Shown piece by piece: positions 9,929 to 18,188 of a DNA stretch of 52,954 bases. Each line of letters starts with the position of its first letter. Positions within the stretch are counted from its first letter, which is position 1. The translations under genes were made by a program, and so were the position numbers. Origin of the DNA: an uncultured Halieaceae bacterium. GTDB lineage: Bacteria > Pseudomonadota > Gammaproteobacteria > Pseudomonadales > Halieaceae. The stretch lies in assembly GCA_938074135.1 (NCBI GenBank), contig CALJFL010000112.1:1-52954 (forward strand), read 5' to 3'. The notes below the pieces were generated by a model that worked only from the letters and a program-made list of their open reading frames with translations, made no database searches and was not told the origin of the DNA.

Positions 9929-10195
9929 GGCGCGAAAATCAAAAAAACGCTGATATTTCAGTTAATTAGCGCGCTTTCCTGAGGGATTTAATGGGCGGAG
10001 CTGCGTATCCGAATTGGTAAAAATTCACTCAAAACATGCCAGTAAAATCATATCCTAAGGATTTACTTTAACTAAAAGTAAAAATATTTCTTAACAAAGG
10101 TGTTTTTAGTAGAAAAACGTCTAAAGAACTTTGGCCGTGGAAGGGGCCAGGGGGCACAGGCCCGGGAGAGCGGGATAACCGGAGAAAACGAGGGG
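9929..10195. other. AT-rich intergenic spacer without a gene
   Basis: The stretch between the rnpB terminator and the dcw promoter is visibly more AT-rich than its surroundings. I see no convincing coding frame or RNA gene in it. It contains a 21-base inverted repeat at 10062-10082 (arms TTTACTTT and AAAGTAAA, five-base loop) and a short palindrome ATCCTAAGGAT just before it. Their function is unknown. Confidence 0.6.
10062..10082. repeat. Inverted repeat in the AT-rich spacer
   Basis: Perfect eight-base arms TTTACTTT and AAAGTAAA flank the five bases AACTA. It could be an operator-like dyad. There is no adjacent gene start to tie it to, and no U-tract typical of a terminator. Confidence 0.5.
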
Positions 10196-10235
10196 TGATA
10201 AAAGGTCATCCCCCCGCCCACAGGCGGGAGGATGA
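10196..10235 (-). terminator. Rho-independent terminator of rnpB
   Basis: On the minus strand a 13-base-pair stem (TCATCCTCCCGCC with GGCGGGGGGATGA, one G-U pair) closes on the loop TGTG. It is followed by CC and then a short T-run (TTTT). It lies five bases after the predicted 3' end of RNase P RNA, as expected for that gene. Confidence 0.88.
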
Positions 10236-10240
10236 TTGTT

Positions 10241-10596
10241 GAGTCGGTCGATAAGCCGGGTTCTGTCGCGAGCGATCATTCATCTGCGACAGGTGTCACC
10301 ACCTGCCTGTAGCGACCTACCCGAATCCACTGCGGGCCACAGCTGACGGATTCCTATTTGGTCTTGCTCCGGGTGGGGTTTACCATCGCCACGCCTGTTG
10401 CCAGCCGCGCGGTGCGCTCTTACCGCACCTTTTCACCCTTACCCTCCCGCTTGCGCGTTCAGGCGGTTTCCTTTCTGTTGCACTTTCCGTAGGCTCACGC
10501 CCCCCAGGTGTTACCTGGCACCCTGCCCTATGGAGCCCGGACTTTCCTCCCCGACACCACGAATCGTGATACCGAAGCGATCGCCTGACCAACTCG
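10241..10596 (-). ncRNA. rnpB: RNase P RNA (M1 RNA), bacterial type A
   Basis: Catalytic RNA of RNase P, which matures tRNA 5' ends. The minus strand shows the hallmark conserved segments GAGGAAAGTCCGGGCTCC and, near the 3' side, CGGAGCAAGACCAAATAGG and CAGAACCCGGCTTA. The ends pair as helix P1: GAGTTGGTC at the 5' end with GACCGACTC at the 3' end. Length of about 355 bases fits the family. It lies between rsmI and mraZ, has its own promoter and is followed by a strong terminator. The exact 5' end is uncertain by a few bases. Confidence 0.96.
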
Positions 10597-10602
10597 GCGG
10601 CA

Positions 10603-10631
10603 AGACTACTCTCCCGGGCAGTATCCCGCAA
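10603..10631 (-). promoter_or_regulatory. Probable rnpB promoter
   Basis: Minus-strand TTGCGG (10631-10626) and TAGTCT (10608-10603) are 17 bases apart, and the -10 is followed by a GC-rich TGCCGCC. That places the start at the first base of helix P1. GC-rich discriminators are typical of stringently controlled stable RNA promoters; that regulation is inference. Confidence 0.6.
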
Positions 10632-10644
10632 GCCCGCAGCGGAC

Positions 10645-11481
10645 TCAGTCGGAACGCTGTGCCAACAGGTAGTCGTAAAGCTGATTTTTTTTCAGCCCGC
10701 TGAATTCGGCCACGATAGCCGCCGCCCGTTTGCCGGGCATCTCCTGCGCCAAACGCTGCAATAGTGCGGCGAGCCGGGTGTCCAGTTGCGGCTGCCCCGG
10801 TGGCCTGCCAGCCACGACCAGCACGATCTCACCACGCTGCTGGTTACTGTCGGCCGCCACGAAGCCAGCCAACTCGACGAGTGGTGCCCGCCGGACTGTC
10901 TCGTAGGCCTTGGTGATTTCCCTCGCCAGCACTGCCTCGCGGTCGCCGCCAAAGGCCTCTACCATGGCCTGCAGTGAATCGACAATGCGGTGTGGTGCCT
11001 CATAGAAAATCGTCGTCGACTCCTCTGCCGCAAGCTCCAGCAGGCGGGCGGCACGAGCTCCGGCCTTTGCCGGTAGAAAACCCTCAAACACGAACCGGTC
11101 TGTAGGCAGACCGGAGACGCAGAGCGCGGCAATGGCGGCACAGGCCCCCGGTACCGGGAAAACTCGAAAACCGGCTTCCTGTACATCGCGAACCAGACGA
11201 AAGCCCGGATCCGATATCAGGGGAGTACCGGCATCAGAGACAAGGGCTACGGCCTCGCCCTGGGCCAGACGGGTCAGTACCCGCTCCTGGGCGCCACGAT
11301 CGCTGAATTCGTGGTAGGCAAAGCACGGTGTATCAATGGCAAACTGCTGGAAAAGGCGTCGGCTGTGACGTGTATCCTCGGCGGCAATCAGGTCGACTGA
11401 TTGCAAAACCTGGATCGCGCGGCTCGTTATATCGCCTAAATTGCCAATCGGTGTGGCAACAATGTATAACCCGGATTCCAC
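10645..11481 (-). CDS. rsmI: RsmI, 16S rRNA C1402 2'-O-methyltransferase
   Basis: SAM-dependent methyltransferase of the tetrapyrrole-methylase fold that methylates the ribose of 16S rRNA C1402. The 278-aa product starts with the family signature YIVATPIGNLGDIT, then AAEDTRHSRRLF, LVSDAGTPLISDPG and the YEAPHRI motif. The start is GTG 11481, preceded by AAGGGGG. It diverges from lpoA, as in many gammaproteobacteria, with overlapping promoter elements in the short gap. Confidence 0.96.
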   Translation of the reverse strand: MESGLYIVATPIGNLGDITSRAIQVLQSVDLIAAEDTRHSRRLFQQFAIDTPCFAYHEFSDRGAQERVLTRLAQGEAVALVSDAGTPLISDPGFRLVRDVQEAGFRVFPVPGACAAIAALCVSGLPTDRFVFEGFLPAKAGARAARLLELAAEESTTIFYEAPHRIVDSLQAMVEAFGGDREAVLAREITKAYETVRRAPLVELAGFVAADSNQQRGEIVLVVAGRPPGQPQLDTRLAALLQRLAQEMPGKRAAAIVAEFSGLKKNQLYDYLLAQRSD

Positions 11482-11503
11482 TGAGCCCCCTTATCCTTAT
11501 AAT
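11476..11503 (+). promoter_or_regulatory. Putative lpoA promoter
   Basis: Plus-strand TTCCAC (11476-11481) and a perfect TATAAT (11498-11503) are 16 bases apart. Transcription would start near 11510, giving a leader of about 60 bases before the lpoA ATG. Confidence 0.55.
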
Positions 11504-11527
11504 GATGGCACCATTTATCGGTGTCAC
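11498..11527 (-). promoter_or_regulatory. Putative rsmI promoter overlapping the lpoA -10
   Basis: Minus-strand GTGACA (11527-11522) lies 17 bases before CATTAT (11504-11499). The -10 occupies almost the same bases as the plus-strand TATAAT used for lpoA. The start would fall about ten bases before the rsmI GTG codon. Confidence 0.45.
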
Positions 11528-11570
11528 GGTTAGCACCCCGTGGCCCCAAAAACAGGCCAAGCAGCATAGC

Positions 11571-13385
11571 ATGACAGCAACCTGGGTAAGACTCTTCAAG
11601 CGCGCCGCATTGCCGGCCCTACTCATGACGGGCATTTTACAGGGCTGTGAAAGCACCCCCGAGAAACCGACTGTCCCGGACAAGCCGCCGGTCGTAGAAC
11701 GACCCGCGAAAAACTATGGCCCACTGGAACTGCCCGCGAGCGAGCACGCGGCGGTGTTCGCCCAGGCCGAGCAGGCCATCGCAGCATTCAACTGGATGAC
11801 GGCCCAACGCGATTTGGATGCCCTGCCCCAGGACCCACCACTGGGGCTCAACGACGCGGTGTATCAAAACTACCTGCAGGCCCGCATAGATTGGCTGCGA
11901 GGTAACCGTGCCAGTGCCGACCAACACCTGCAGGGACAGGCCGGCCGCGGAGCTGCACCGGCCCTGAATAACAAAATCCTGGATTTCCAACGCCAGCTGC
12001 TGGCAGACACTGGCGACTACCTCGGCAGTGCCCGCCTCGGCGACCAGCTCCTGCGACAGCCGCAGTCGCCGGAATCTGCCGCTGCGCGCAAACGCGATAC
12101 CTGGCTGAACCTGATGCGCACTCCAGCCGACAAGCTCAAAACAGAGCGCCAACAAACCACCGACCCACGCTGGCGCGCCTGGCTGGAACTGGCCCAGATC
12201 GGCAACGCGATGAGCAGTATTGGCGAACAACAACAGCGGCTGGGCCTATGGCTAACCAGTAATCCTGGCCATCCCGCCTCGCAGCCTTTACCCGGCGGCC
12301 TGGACAACTGGCTACAAACACCATCACAGCAGCAACAGGTTGTCCTGCTACTGCCTCTGGGCGGGCGACTGGCCCCCGCCGCGAAGGCGGTACGGGATGG
12401 TTACCTGGCCAGCTACTACGCTGCGCGACTGAGAGGAGAAGCTGATTTCGAGCTGCAGGTACTGGATACCGGCCTGTTCCAATCGACCGTAGCGGCCTAC
12501 GACGCAGCCTCGGCAGCCGGCGCCACGATGGTGATTGGTCCGCTCAGTAAGGAGGCCGTGGAAGAACTGGGCAGTCACCCCGCTAGAGCCGTGCCCGTGC
12601 TGGCCTTGAATCGGGTGGACGGCATCATCAATCCGGGCGGCGCCAGCTTCGTCCAAATGTCGCTGGCCCCGGAAGATGAAGCCCGACGGGTCGCAGAACT
12701 GGCCTATGGCCAGGGCGGTCGACGAGCGCTGCTGGTGAGGCCGGCTGGCGCATGGGGCAACAAAATCACCCAGGCCCTGCAGTCGCGGTGGACCGAGCTT
12801 GGCGGCAGCATTGCCGCAACCGCCCCCTACAGCAGCCAGGAGGACTACTCCAACCGAATCAAGACCGCGCTTGACCTGGCCGAAAGTGAAGAACGCTCGC
12901 GCGAAGTGCGCAACATGCTGGCCACCAATATCGAGTTCACGGCCCGGCGTCGACAGGACATCGACGTGGTCTTTCTGCTCAGCCGCAGCGGCCCCGAGGC
13001 GCGTTCGATCAAACCCCTGCTCGCCTACCACTACGCCGGCAACCTGCCCGTATTTGCGACTTCAAGTATCTACAGCGGCCTGCCGGATACCCGGGACAAA
13101 GACCTCAATGGCATCAACCTGGTCGACATTCCCTGGCTGCTGGGATCCAACCCGGCACTGCGGGTGGCAATTACAGCCGGTGATACCGGCAGCGACAGTT
13201 ACACACGTCTGAACGCACTGGGTGCCGATGCCTACCGACTGCAGTCCCGGTTCAGCCAGTTGCAGGCAGGGCCCGACGCCCTGGTGCCCGGAGACACCGG
13301 TTTGCTGACCCTGGATCCGGGCCAGAAAATGTTGCGAGAACCCCGCCTGGCCACATTTGCCGGAGGCAAACTACAAGCGCGTTGA
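11571..13385 (+). CDS. lpoA: LpoA, outer-membrane lipoprotein activator of PBP1A
   Basis: Outer-membrane lipoprotein that stimulates the peptidoglycan synthase PBP1A. The start at ATG 11571 gives a 604-aa precursor with a lipoprotein signal whose lipobox LQGC places the acylated cysteine at residue 26. The frame is open further upstream but that part does not look coding. The N-terminal half is helical and TPR-like; the C-terminal half resembles a periplasmic-binding fold (LLPLGGRLAPAAKAVRDG, MVIGPLSKEAVEEL). E. coli LpoA is somewhat longer. Context rsmI-lpoA-yraN-diaA-dolP supports the call. Confidence 0.93.
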   Translation: MTATWVRLFKRAALPALLMTGILQGCESTPEKPTVPDKPPVVERPAKNYGPLELPASEHAAVFAQAEQAIAAFNWMTAQRDLDALPQDPPLGLNDAVYQNYLQARIDWLRGNRASADQHLQGQAGRGAAPALNNKILDFQRQLLADTGDYLGSARLGDQLLRQPQSPESAAARKRDTWLNLMRTPADKLKTERQQTTDPRWRAWLELAQIGNAMSSIGEQQQRLGLWLTSNPGHPASQPLPGGLDNWLQTPSQQQQVVLLLPLGGRLAPAAKAVRDGYLASYYAARLRGEADFELQVLDTGLFQSTVAAYDAASAAGATMVIGPLSKEAVEELGSHPARAVPVLALNRVDGIINPGGASFVQMSLAPEDEARRVAELAYGQGGRRALLVRPAGAWGNKITQALQSRWTELGGSIAATAPYSSQEDYSNRIKTALDLAESEERSREVRNMLATNIEFTARRRQDIDVVFLLSRSGPEARSIKPLLAYHYAGNLPVFATSSIYSGLPDTRDKDLNGINLVDIPWLLGSNPALRVAITAGDTGSDSYTRLNALGADAYRLQSRFSQLQAGPDALVPGDTGLLTLDPGQKMLREPRLATFAGGKLQAR

Positions 13386-13411
13386 CATAGACTGGCCGTC
13401 GACGACGGTGG

Positions 13412-13780
13412 ATGGCTGGCATGAAAACCCTTGGAGACAACTATGAGCAGCGCGCCTGCGACTGGCTGGCAGCCAGGGGCTGGCAACTGCTGGCGCGCAA
13501 CTACCGCTGTAAACCGGGCGAGATAGACATTGTCGCCATCGATGCGGGCACTCTTGTTTTCGTCGAGGTGCGGGCGCGCCAGCGCGGCCGCTATGCCAGT
13601 GCCGCAGCCAGCGTCGACAAACGCAAGCAAAGGCGACTGCTGCAGGCAGCAGACCATTTTCTGCAGTGTCACCGACACTGGCGCCAGCGGCCCTGTCGAT
13701 TTGACGTAGTCACCTTCGAGCCGCCACAATCCGGTGCTGATATCGAACCGCATTGGATTCGCAGTGCTTTCACCGCCTGA
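13412..13780 (+). CDS. yraN: YraN/UPF0102 family endonuclease-like protein
   Basis: Small 122-aa protein of the UPF0102 family, which has a restriction-endonuclease-like fold; its cellular role is not settled. The family core is visible: G-D-N-Y-E-QRACDWLAARGW, then RCKPGEIDIVAIDAG and VFVEVRARQ, with the GEID...EVR acidic and basic residues characteristic of the nuclease-like centre. Two in-frame ATG codons, 13412 and 13421, are possible starts. It follows lpoA by 26 bases. Confidence 0.93.
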   Translation: MAGMKTLGDNYEQRACDWLAARGWQLLARNYRCKPGEIDIVAIDAGTLVFVEVRARQRGRYASAAASVDKRKQRRLLQAADHFLQCHRHWRQRPCRFDVVTFEPPQSGADIEPHWIRSAFTA

Positions 13781-13801
13781 TACCACGTATGGACACTATT
13801 G

Positions 13802-14407
13802 ATGGATCACTACCAGATTATCTCAGGACGATTCCAGGCGACCATCGAAACCATAGCCCAGTCGGTAGACCTGCTGGCAGAGCCGCTGGCCCAAAGTAGC
13901 ACATTGCTGACCAGCGCCCTGCTGGCAGATCGCAAGATAATCGCCTGCGGCAACGGACCCGATGCGAGCCTGGCCCAACTGTTTGCCAGCAAGCTTCTGG
14001 ACCGCTTCGAACAGGAACGACCCGCCCTGCCAGCGCTGGCGCTGGCCGCCGATGCAGCCAGCCTGACTGCCATCGCCCACCAGGAAGGCATCGAGGAAAT
14101 CTACTCACGACAGATCAGAGCACTGGGACAAGCCGGCGACATCCTGCTCTGCATCTCCAGTACTTTGGCGGCGGCGAGCATCCAACGGGCAGTGACTGCA
14201 GCACACGAACGGAACATGGCCGTAATAATTTTGTCTATCACTGCAGACGAGCAACTGCCGGGACTTCTGGCAGACGGGGACATTGCGCTGGTGGCCGACT
14301 GCGAAAGACAGTCTCTGGCGGCGGAATTACACCTCATGCTACTCCACTCGCTGTGCGAACTCGTCGACAACAACATCTTTGGTAATTACAACGGAAGCAG
14401 TGAATGA
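13802..14407 (+). CDS. diaA: DiaA-like SIS-domain protein, DnaA-associated initiation factor
   Basis: SIS-fold protein related to phosphoheptose isomerase. In E. coli DiaA binds DnaA and promotes timely initiation at oriC. The 201-aa product has the family stretch IIACGNGPDASLAQLFASKLLDRFE, then DILLCISSTLAAAS and the C-terminal HSLCELVDNNIFG typical of DiaA. The sugar-binding loop normally rich in Ser/Thr-Gly in GmhA is altered here, favouring DiaA over an active isomerase. A TTG one codon upstream is less likely than ATG 13802. It overlaps dolP by four bases. Confidence 0.9.
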   Translation: MDHYQIISGRFQATIETIAQSVDLLAEPLAQSSTLLTSALLADRKIIACGNGPDASLAQLFASKLLDRFEQERPALPALALAADAASLTAIAHQEGIEEIYSRQIRALGQAGDILLCISSTLAAASIQRAVTAAHERNMAVIILSITADEQLPGLLADGDIALVADCERQSLAAELHLMLLHSLCELVDNNIFGNYNGSSE

Positions 14408-14988
14408 AATACTTTGTCTACCCATTGGTTATCTGCGGCGCTGTGCTATTGGCAGGTTGCGGCAGTATGCTCGCCTCGATGGAATCCAACCCGATAGAAG
14501 ATGACCCCGGTGAGCGCACCATGGGCCAGCAAATTGAGGATGAGAGCATCGAGACCAAGGCCATGGTCAACATCAGGGCCGCTGATGACCGCTTCGACGA
14601 TGCTCATCTGGTTATCGTCAGCTACAACGGCTACGTATTATTGGCCGGTCAGGTCGCCAATCAGGAGCTGAAAACCCTGGCCACCACCGTGGCCCGCGAT
14701 GTTCGCGGGGTACGACGAATCTACAACGAACTGGAGATCGCCGCACCGAGCTCGGCAATGACGCGCACCAGCGACACCTGGATCACCACCAAGGTGAAAT
14801 CCTGGTTGCTGGGCAGCACTGAAACCGAGGGCTTGCGGGTGAAGGTGGTGACCGAAAATGGTGTGGTTTACCTGATGGGTCTGGCCACCCGGGAAGAAGT
14901 CGAGCGGGTGGCTGCCGCCGCCGCTGATATCTCCGGCGTTCAGCGCGTGGTCAAGCTATTTGAGATCGTGGATCCAGCGTCTACTTGA
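14404..14988 (+). CDS. dolP: DolP, dual BON-domain outer-membrane lipoprotein
   Basis: Outer-membrane lipoprotein (formerly YraP) that supports envelope integrity. The 194-aa precursor has a signal peptide ending in lipobox LAGC with cysteine at residue 19. Two BON domains follow, about residues 48-115 (VIVSYNGYVLLAGQV) and 125-190 (KVVTENGVVYLMGLAT). It is translationally coupled to diaA through an ATGA overlap. Its stop overlaps the sspB stop by eight bases on the opposite strand. Confidence 0.95.
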   Translation: MKYFVYPLVICGAVLLAGCGSMLASMESNPIEDDPGERTMGQQIEDESIETKAMVNIRAADDRFDDAHLVIVSYNGYVLLAGQVANQELKTLATTVARDVRGVRRIYNELEIAAPSSAMTRTSDTWITTKVKSWLLGSTETEGLRVKVVTENGVVYLMGLATREEVERVAAAAADISGVQRVVKLFEIVDPAST

Positions 14989-15376
14989 CGATCTTCAGCG
15001 ACGGACGCGCTTCCGGCCGAGGGGGTGGCGGCGGCTCGTCGTCCGGCGGCTCAGGGCCTTCAGACGCCTCGTCGGGCTCGAAAACCATACCCTGACCATT
15101 TTCGCGGGCATAGATTCCTACCACCGCCGCGACAGGCACCTCGATGTCCGTCGCCAAACCGCCGAAACGGCCATTGAAAGACACCTTGTCATTACCGATA
15201 TGCAGGTCAATGACCGCACCGGGGGAAATATTCAGCACGATTTGCCCGTCTTTGACGTACTGCCTCGGTACATTCACTCCCGGCACTGCCGCATCCACAA
15301 GCAAATAAGGCGTGCAGTCGTTATCCACGATCCACTCGTAGAGTGCACGCATGATGTAGGGGCGACTGGGGGTCAC
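14981..15376 (-). CDS. sspB: SspB, ClpXP specificity-enhancing adaptor
   Basis: Adaptor that tethers ssrA-tagged proteins to ClpXP. The 131-aa protein has the SspB substrate-binding core (RPYIMRALYEWIVDN, VNVPRQYVKDGQIVLNISP, VSFNGRFGG, GIYARENGQGMVFEP). An acidic, proline-rich flexible linker follows, ending in the ClpX-binding tail RPSLKIVK. The start is GTG, matching the E. coli alignment just before TPxRPY; no strong ribosome site is seen. It lies downstream of sspA in the usual order. Confidence 0.95.
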   Translation of the reverse strand: MTPSRPYIMRALYEWIVDNDCTPYLLVDAAVPGVNVPRQYVKDGQIVLNISPGAVIDLHIGNDKVSFNGRFGGLATDIEVPVAAVVGIYARENGQGMVFEPDEASEGPEPPDDEPPPPPRPEARPSLKIVK

Positions 15377-15428
15377 GTGATGTCTGTTGCTCTGCTGGGC
15401 GAGTGGGAGAAGGAAGGAGGCGCCAACG

Positions 15429-16061
15429 CTACAGGCGCATCTCCCGCTCCTGCTCAGACAGGCTTTCCTGGAACGATTCGCGGTTGAACAGCGAGTCCAT
15501 GTAGGCCAGCAGCGGCTTGGTCTGCTTGCTGGAGCGGATATCTACGCCCAGTGATGGCAAACGCCACAGGATCGGGGCGATGCAGCAATCAACCAGCGTG
15601 AACTCTTCGCTCATGAAAAACGGCTTTTCCTCAAAAATGGGGGCGATACCCATAATGCCCTCGCGCAGTTCCTTGATACTCTTATTGACCACGTTGTCAC
15701 TGCGGGAATGCAGGATTGAGTCGACCAGCGTGCACCAGTCCTTCTCCATACGGTGAATAATGAGCCGGCTCTCGGCGCGAGCTACCGGGTAAACCGGTAA
15801 CAGCGGCGGATGCGGGAAGCGCTCGTCCAGATACTCCATCATGACCTTGGATTCGTACAGAACCAGATCCCTGTCCACCAGCGTGGGCAGGGAATTATAG
15901 GGGTTCAGGTCAGCCAGCTCAGCCGGTGGGTGAAGGCTGTCTGACTCGATCAGGTCGACGGTCACACCCTTCTCAGCCAGGACAATACGCACCCGGTGAC
16001 TGTAATGACTGGTGCTATCCGAAAAGAAGGTCATGGAAGACCGCTTTGCCACTACGCCCAT
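15429..16061 (-). CDS. sspA: SspA, stringent starvation protein A
   Basis: GST-fold protein that binds RNA polymerase and modulates transcription in stationary phase and stress. The 210-aa product has a thioredoxin-like N-domain ([42 protein letters not shown]) and the helical GST C-domain ([19 protein letters not shown]). ATG 16061 is chosen over an adjacent TTG because AGGAG lies at good spacing. It follows petBC after 87 bases that contain a hairpin and precedes sspB. Confidence 0.95.
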   Translation of the reverse strand: MGVVAKRSSMTFFSDSTSHYSHRVRIVLAEKGVTVDLIESDSLHPPAELADLNPYNSLPTLVDRDLVLYESKVMMEYLDERFPHPPLLPVYPVARAESRLIIHRMEKDWCTLVDSILHSRSDNVVNKSIKELREGIMGIAPIFEEKPFFMSEEFTLVDCCIAPILWRLPSLGVDIRSSKQTKPLLAYMDSLFNRESFQESLSEQEREMRL

Positions 16062-16094
16062 CAAGGACTCCTCAAAAATCTATTTTCCAATTAA

Positions 16095-16124
16095 CTCGGC
16101 GCACACCTTGCAGAACGCGCCGAG
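16095..16124 (-). other. Hairpin between petBC and sspA
   Basis: Perfect eight-base arms (CTCGGCGC and GCGCCGAG) flank a 14-base loop in the gap before sspA. There is no uridine tract right after it, so it is not a standard terminator. It may be a processing or attenuation site; function unknown. Confidence 0.5.
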
Positions 16125-16148
16125 GATCAAACCGCTTGTATCGGTTGA

Positions 16149-18188
16149 TCAGTGAACGTCTTTCCAGTATTCGCGATTCAGTAACCAGGCAAACACAAAG
16201 AACAGGGAGATGAACAGCAGGGAATAGACCCCTATACGCTGTCGATCGCCTACCATAGGCTCCGCCGTGTAAGCGAGGAAGTTTACCAGATCATAGATGG
16301 CCGAATCGTATTCTTCCGGATTCAGCTGGCCGGCCTCGCCGATACGTAGCTGCCCGCAGGGGTCTTCCAGGATATCTTCACCGGTCAGTGGATCGCGCTT
16401 GACGCCACCGTTGGAGGCCGTCACTGCGCCCATGGCGCACTCTGGCATACCCTGAAGCTCCAGCAGGGCATGGGGCATACCCACATCCTTGAACACCTTG
16501 TTATTAACGCCGTAGGGGCGACTGTCGTCCCGGTAGAAAGTGCGCAGGTAGGTATATAACCACTCCGGCTGCCGGGCACGGGACACCAGGGTCAGGTCCG
16601 GGGGCGTGGCGCCAAACCAGACTTTGGCATTGCCCTTATCCATGGCGTTGTGCATCAGCGACCCAATCTTCTCACTGGGATCGAACATCAGGTTGGCCTG
16701 AAACAGGTCCTCCGGGATACCGAGATCCTGCGCCACGCGGTTGTAGCGCGAATACTGCAGGGAATGACAACCCATACAGTAATTCATGTAAAGGCGGGCG
16801 CCGTTCTGCAGTGACGTCTTGTTGTGAGGATCTACGCTGATCTCATCGCAGGGCATCGAGCCACACTTGAACGCCGACTCGGCACCCACGGCACGCAGCG
16901 GCAAAATGGTCAGCGCCAGGATTAACGCCAGCCCGCCCATGCTACCCCAGAAACCTATACCGCCGTCCATGGTGACCCGCTCGGGCACTGGTTTGGTCTT
17001 GTCCATCGACGACCAGATCGGCATCAACAGGAAGAAGCCGAAGTAAATGATAGAGCAGATCTGCGCCAGGAAGGTACGCGCTGGCGTTGGCGCCTTGACA
17101 CCCAGGACGCCCAGAATCAGGAAGGACGCAACAAACAGCACCAGCATCAGCTTGTTGATATTGCCGCGATAACGCCAGGATTTCACCGGGCTGCGATCCA
17201 GCCACGGCAACATGAACGGGATAGCGACAGAGGCAGCAAACGCCACGAAGCCCCAGAACTTGTCTGGCACGGCCCGCAAGACTGAGTAAAACGGCGTGAA
17301 GTACCAGACCGGCGCAATATGCTCGGGAGTCTTCAACGCATTGGCTTCCTCAAAATTGGCAAACTCGAGGAAGTAGCCGCCCATCTCGGGCATGAAGAAC
17401 ATCACACCGCAGAAGATAAACAGGAATACCGCAATCGCCTGCAGATCATGTACCGAGTAGTAGGGGTGGAAGGCAACGCCGTCCAGGGGAATACCATCAG
17501 GCCCCTTGTGCTTCTTGATATCAACACCATCCGGGTTGTTGGAACCCACCTCGTGCAGCGCCAGCAGGTGCAAGACAACCAGTGCCAAAAGCACGATCGG
17601 CAGGGCCACAACATGCAGGGCAAAGAACCGGTTGAGAGTTATTCCGGAAATCAGGTAATCGCCACGAATCCAGGTGACGATGTCTTCACCGACCACGGGA
17701 ATGGCGCCAAACAGGGAAATAATCACCTGCGCACCCCAGTAGGACATCTGCCCCCAGGGCAGCACGTAGCCGACAAACGCTTCCGCCATCAACACCACGA
17801 AGATCAACATGCCGAAGATCCAGATGAGCTCGCGGGGCTTCTTGTAAGACCCGTAAAGCATGGCGCGGAACATGTGCAAATAGACCACCACGAAAAACGC
17901 GGAGGCACCGGTCGAGTGCATATAGCGCAGGATCCACCCATAGTCGACATCACGCATGATGTATTCAACTGAGGCAAATGCGCCTTCCTGGCTCGGGGTA
18001 TAGTTCATGGTCAGCCAGATGCCGGTCAACAATTGGTTGACCAGGACCACCAGCGACAGAACGCCGAAGAAGTACCAGAAATTGAAGTTTTTGGGCGCGT
18101 AGTACTGGCCCATGTGGGTGTTCCAGGCACGCATGATCGGCAGGCGTTCATCTACCCAGTCGCGCAACCCTATCAACATATTATTCAT
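16149..18188 (-). CDS. petBC: Fused cytochrome b / cytochrome c1 of the bc1 complex (PetB-PetC)
   Basis: One continuous 679-residue frame holds both subunits of ubiquinol:cytochrome c reductase that are normally encoded separately in gammaproteobacteria. Residues 1-406 are cytochrome b: haem histidines 91/105 and 192/207 and the Qo-site PVWY at 293-296. Residues 407-679 are cytochrome c1: a signal-peptide-like hydrophobic stretch (about 411-434) ending AVGA at 436, CMGCH at 471-475, the likely Met ligand in GMPH (571), and a C-terminal anchor helix at 653-672. Start ATG 18188 overlaps the petA stop as TGATG. The internal signal suggests post-translational cleavage, as known for the fbcH b/c1 polyprotein of Bradyrhizobium. 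Confidence 0.95.
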   Translation of the reverse strand: MNNMLIGLRDWVDERLPIMRAWNTHMGQYYAPKNFNFWYFFGVLSLVVLVNQLLTGIWLTMNYTPSQEGAFASVEYIMRDVDYGWILRYMHSTGASAFFVVVYLHMFRAMLYGSYKKPRELIWIFGMLIFVVLMAEAFVGYVLPWGQMSYWGAQVIISLFGAIPVVGEDIVTWIRGDYLISGITLNRFFALHVVALPIVLLALVVLHLLALHEVGSNNPDGVDIKKHKGPDGIPLDGVAFHPYYSVHDLQAIAVFLFIFCGVMFFMPEMGGYFLEFANFEEANALKTPEHIAPVWYFTPFYSVLRAVPDKFWGFVAFAASVAIPFMLPWLDRSPVKSWRYRGNINKLMLVLFVASFLILGVLGVKAPTPARTFLAQICSIIYFGFFLLMPIWSSMDKTKPVPERVTMDGGIGFWGSMGGLALILALTILPLRAVGAESAFKCGSMPCDEISVDPHNKTSLQNGARLYMNYCMGCHSLQYSRYNRVAQDLGIPEDLFQANLMFDPSEKIGSLMHNAMDKGNAKVWFGATPPDLTLVSRARQPEWLYTYLRTFYRDDSRPYGVNNKVFKDVGMPHALLELQGMPECAMGAVTASNGGVKRDPLTGEDILEDPCGQLRIGEAGQLNPEEYDSAIYDLVNFLAYTAEPMVGDRQRIGVYSLLFISLFFVFAWLLNREYWKDVH

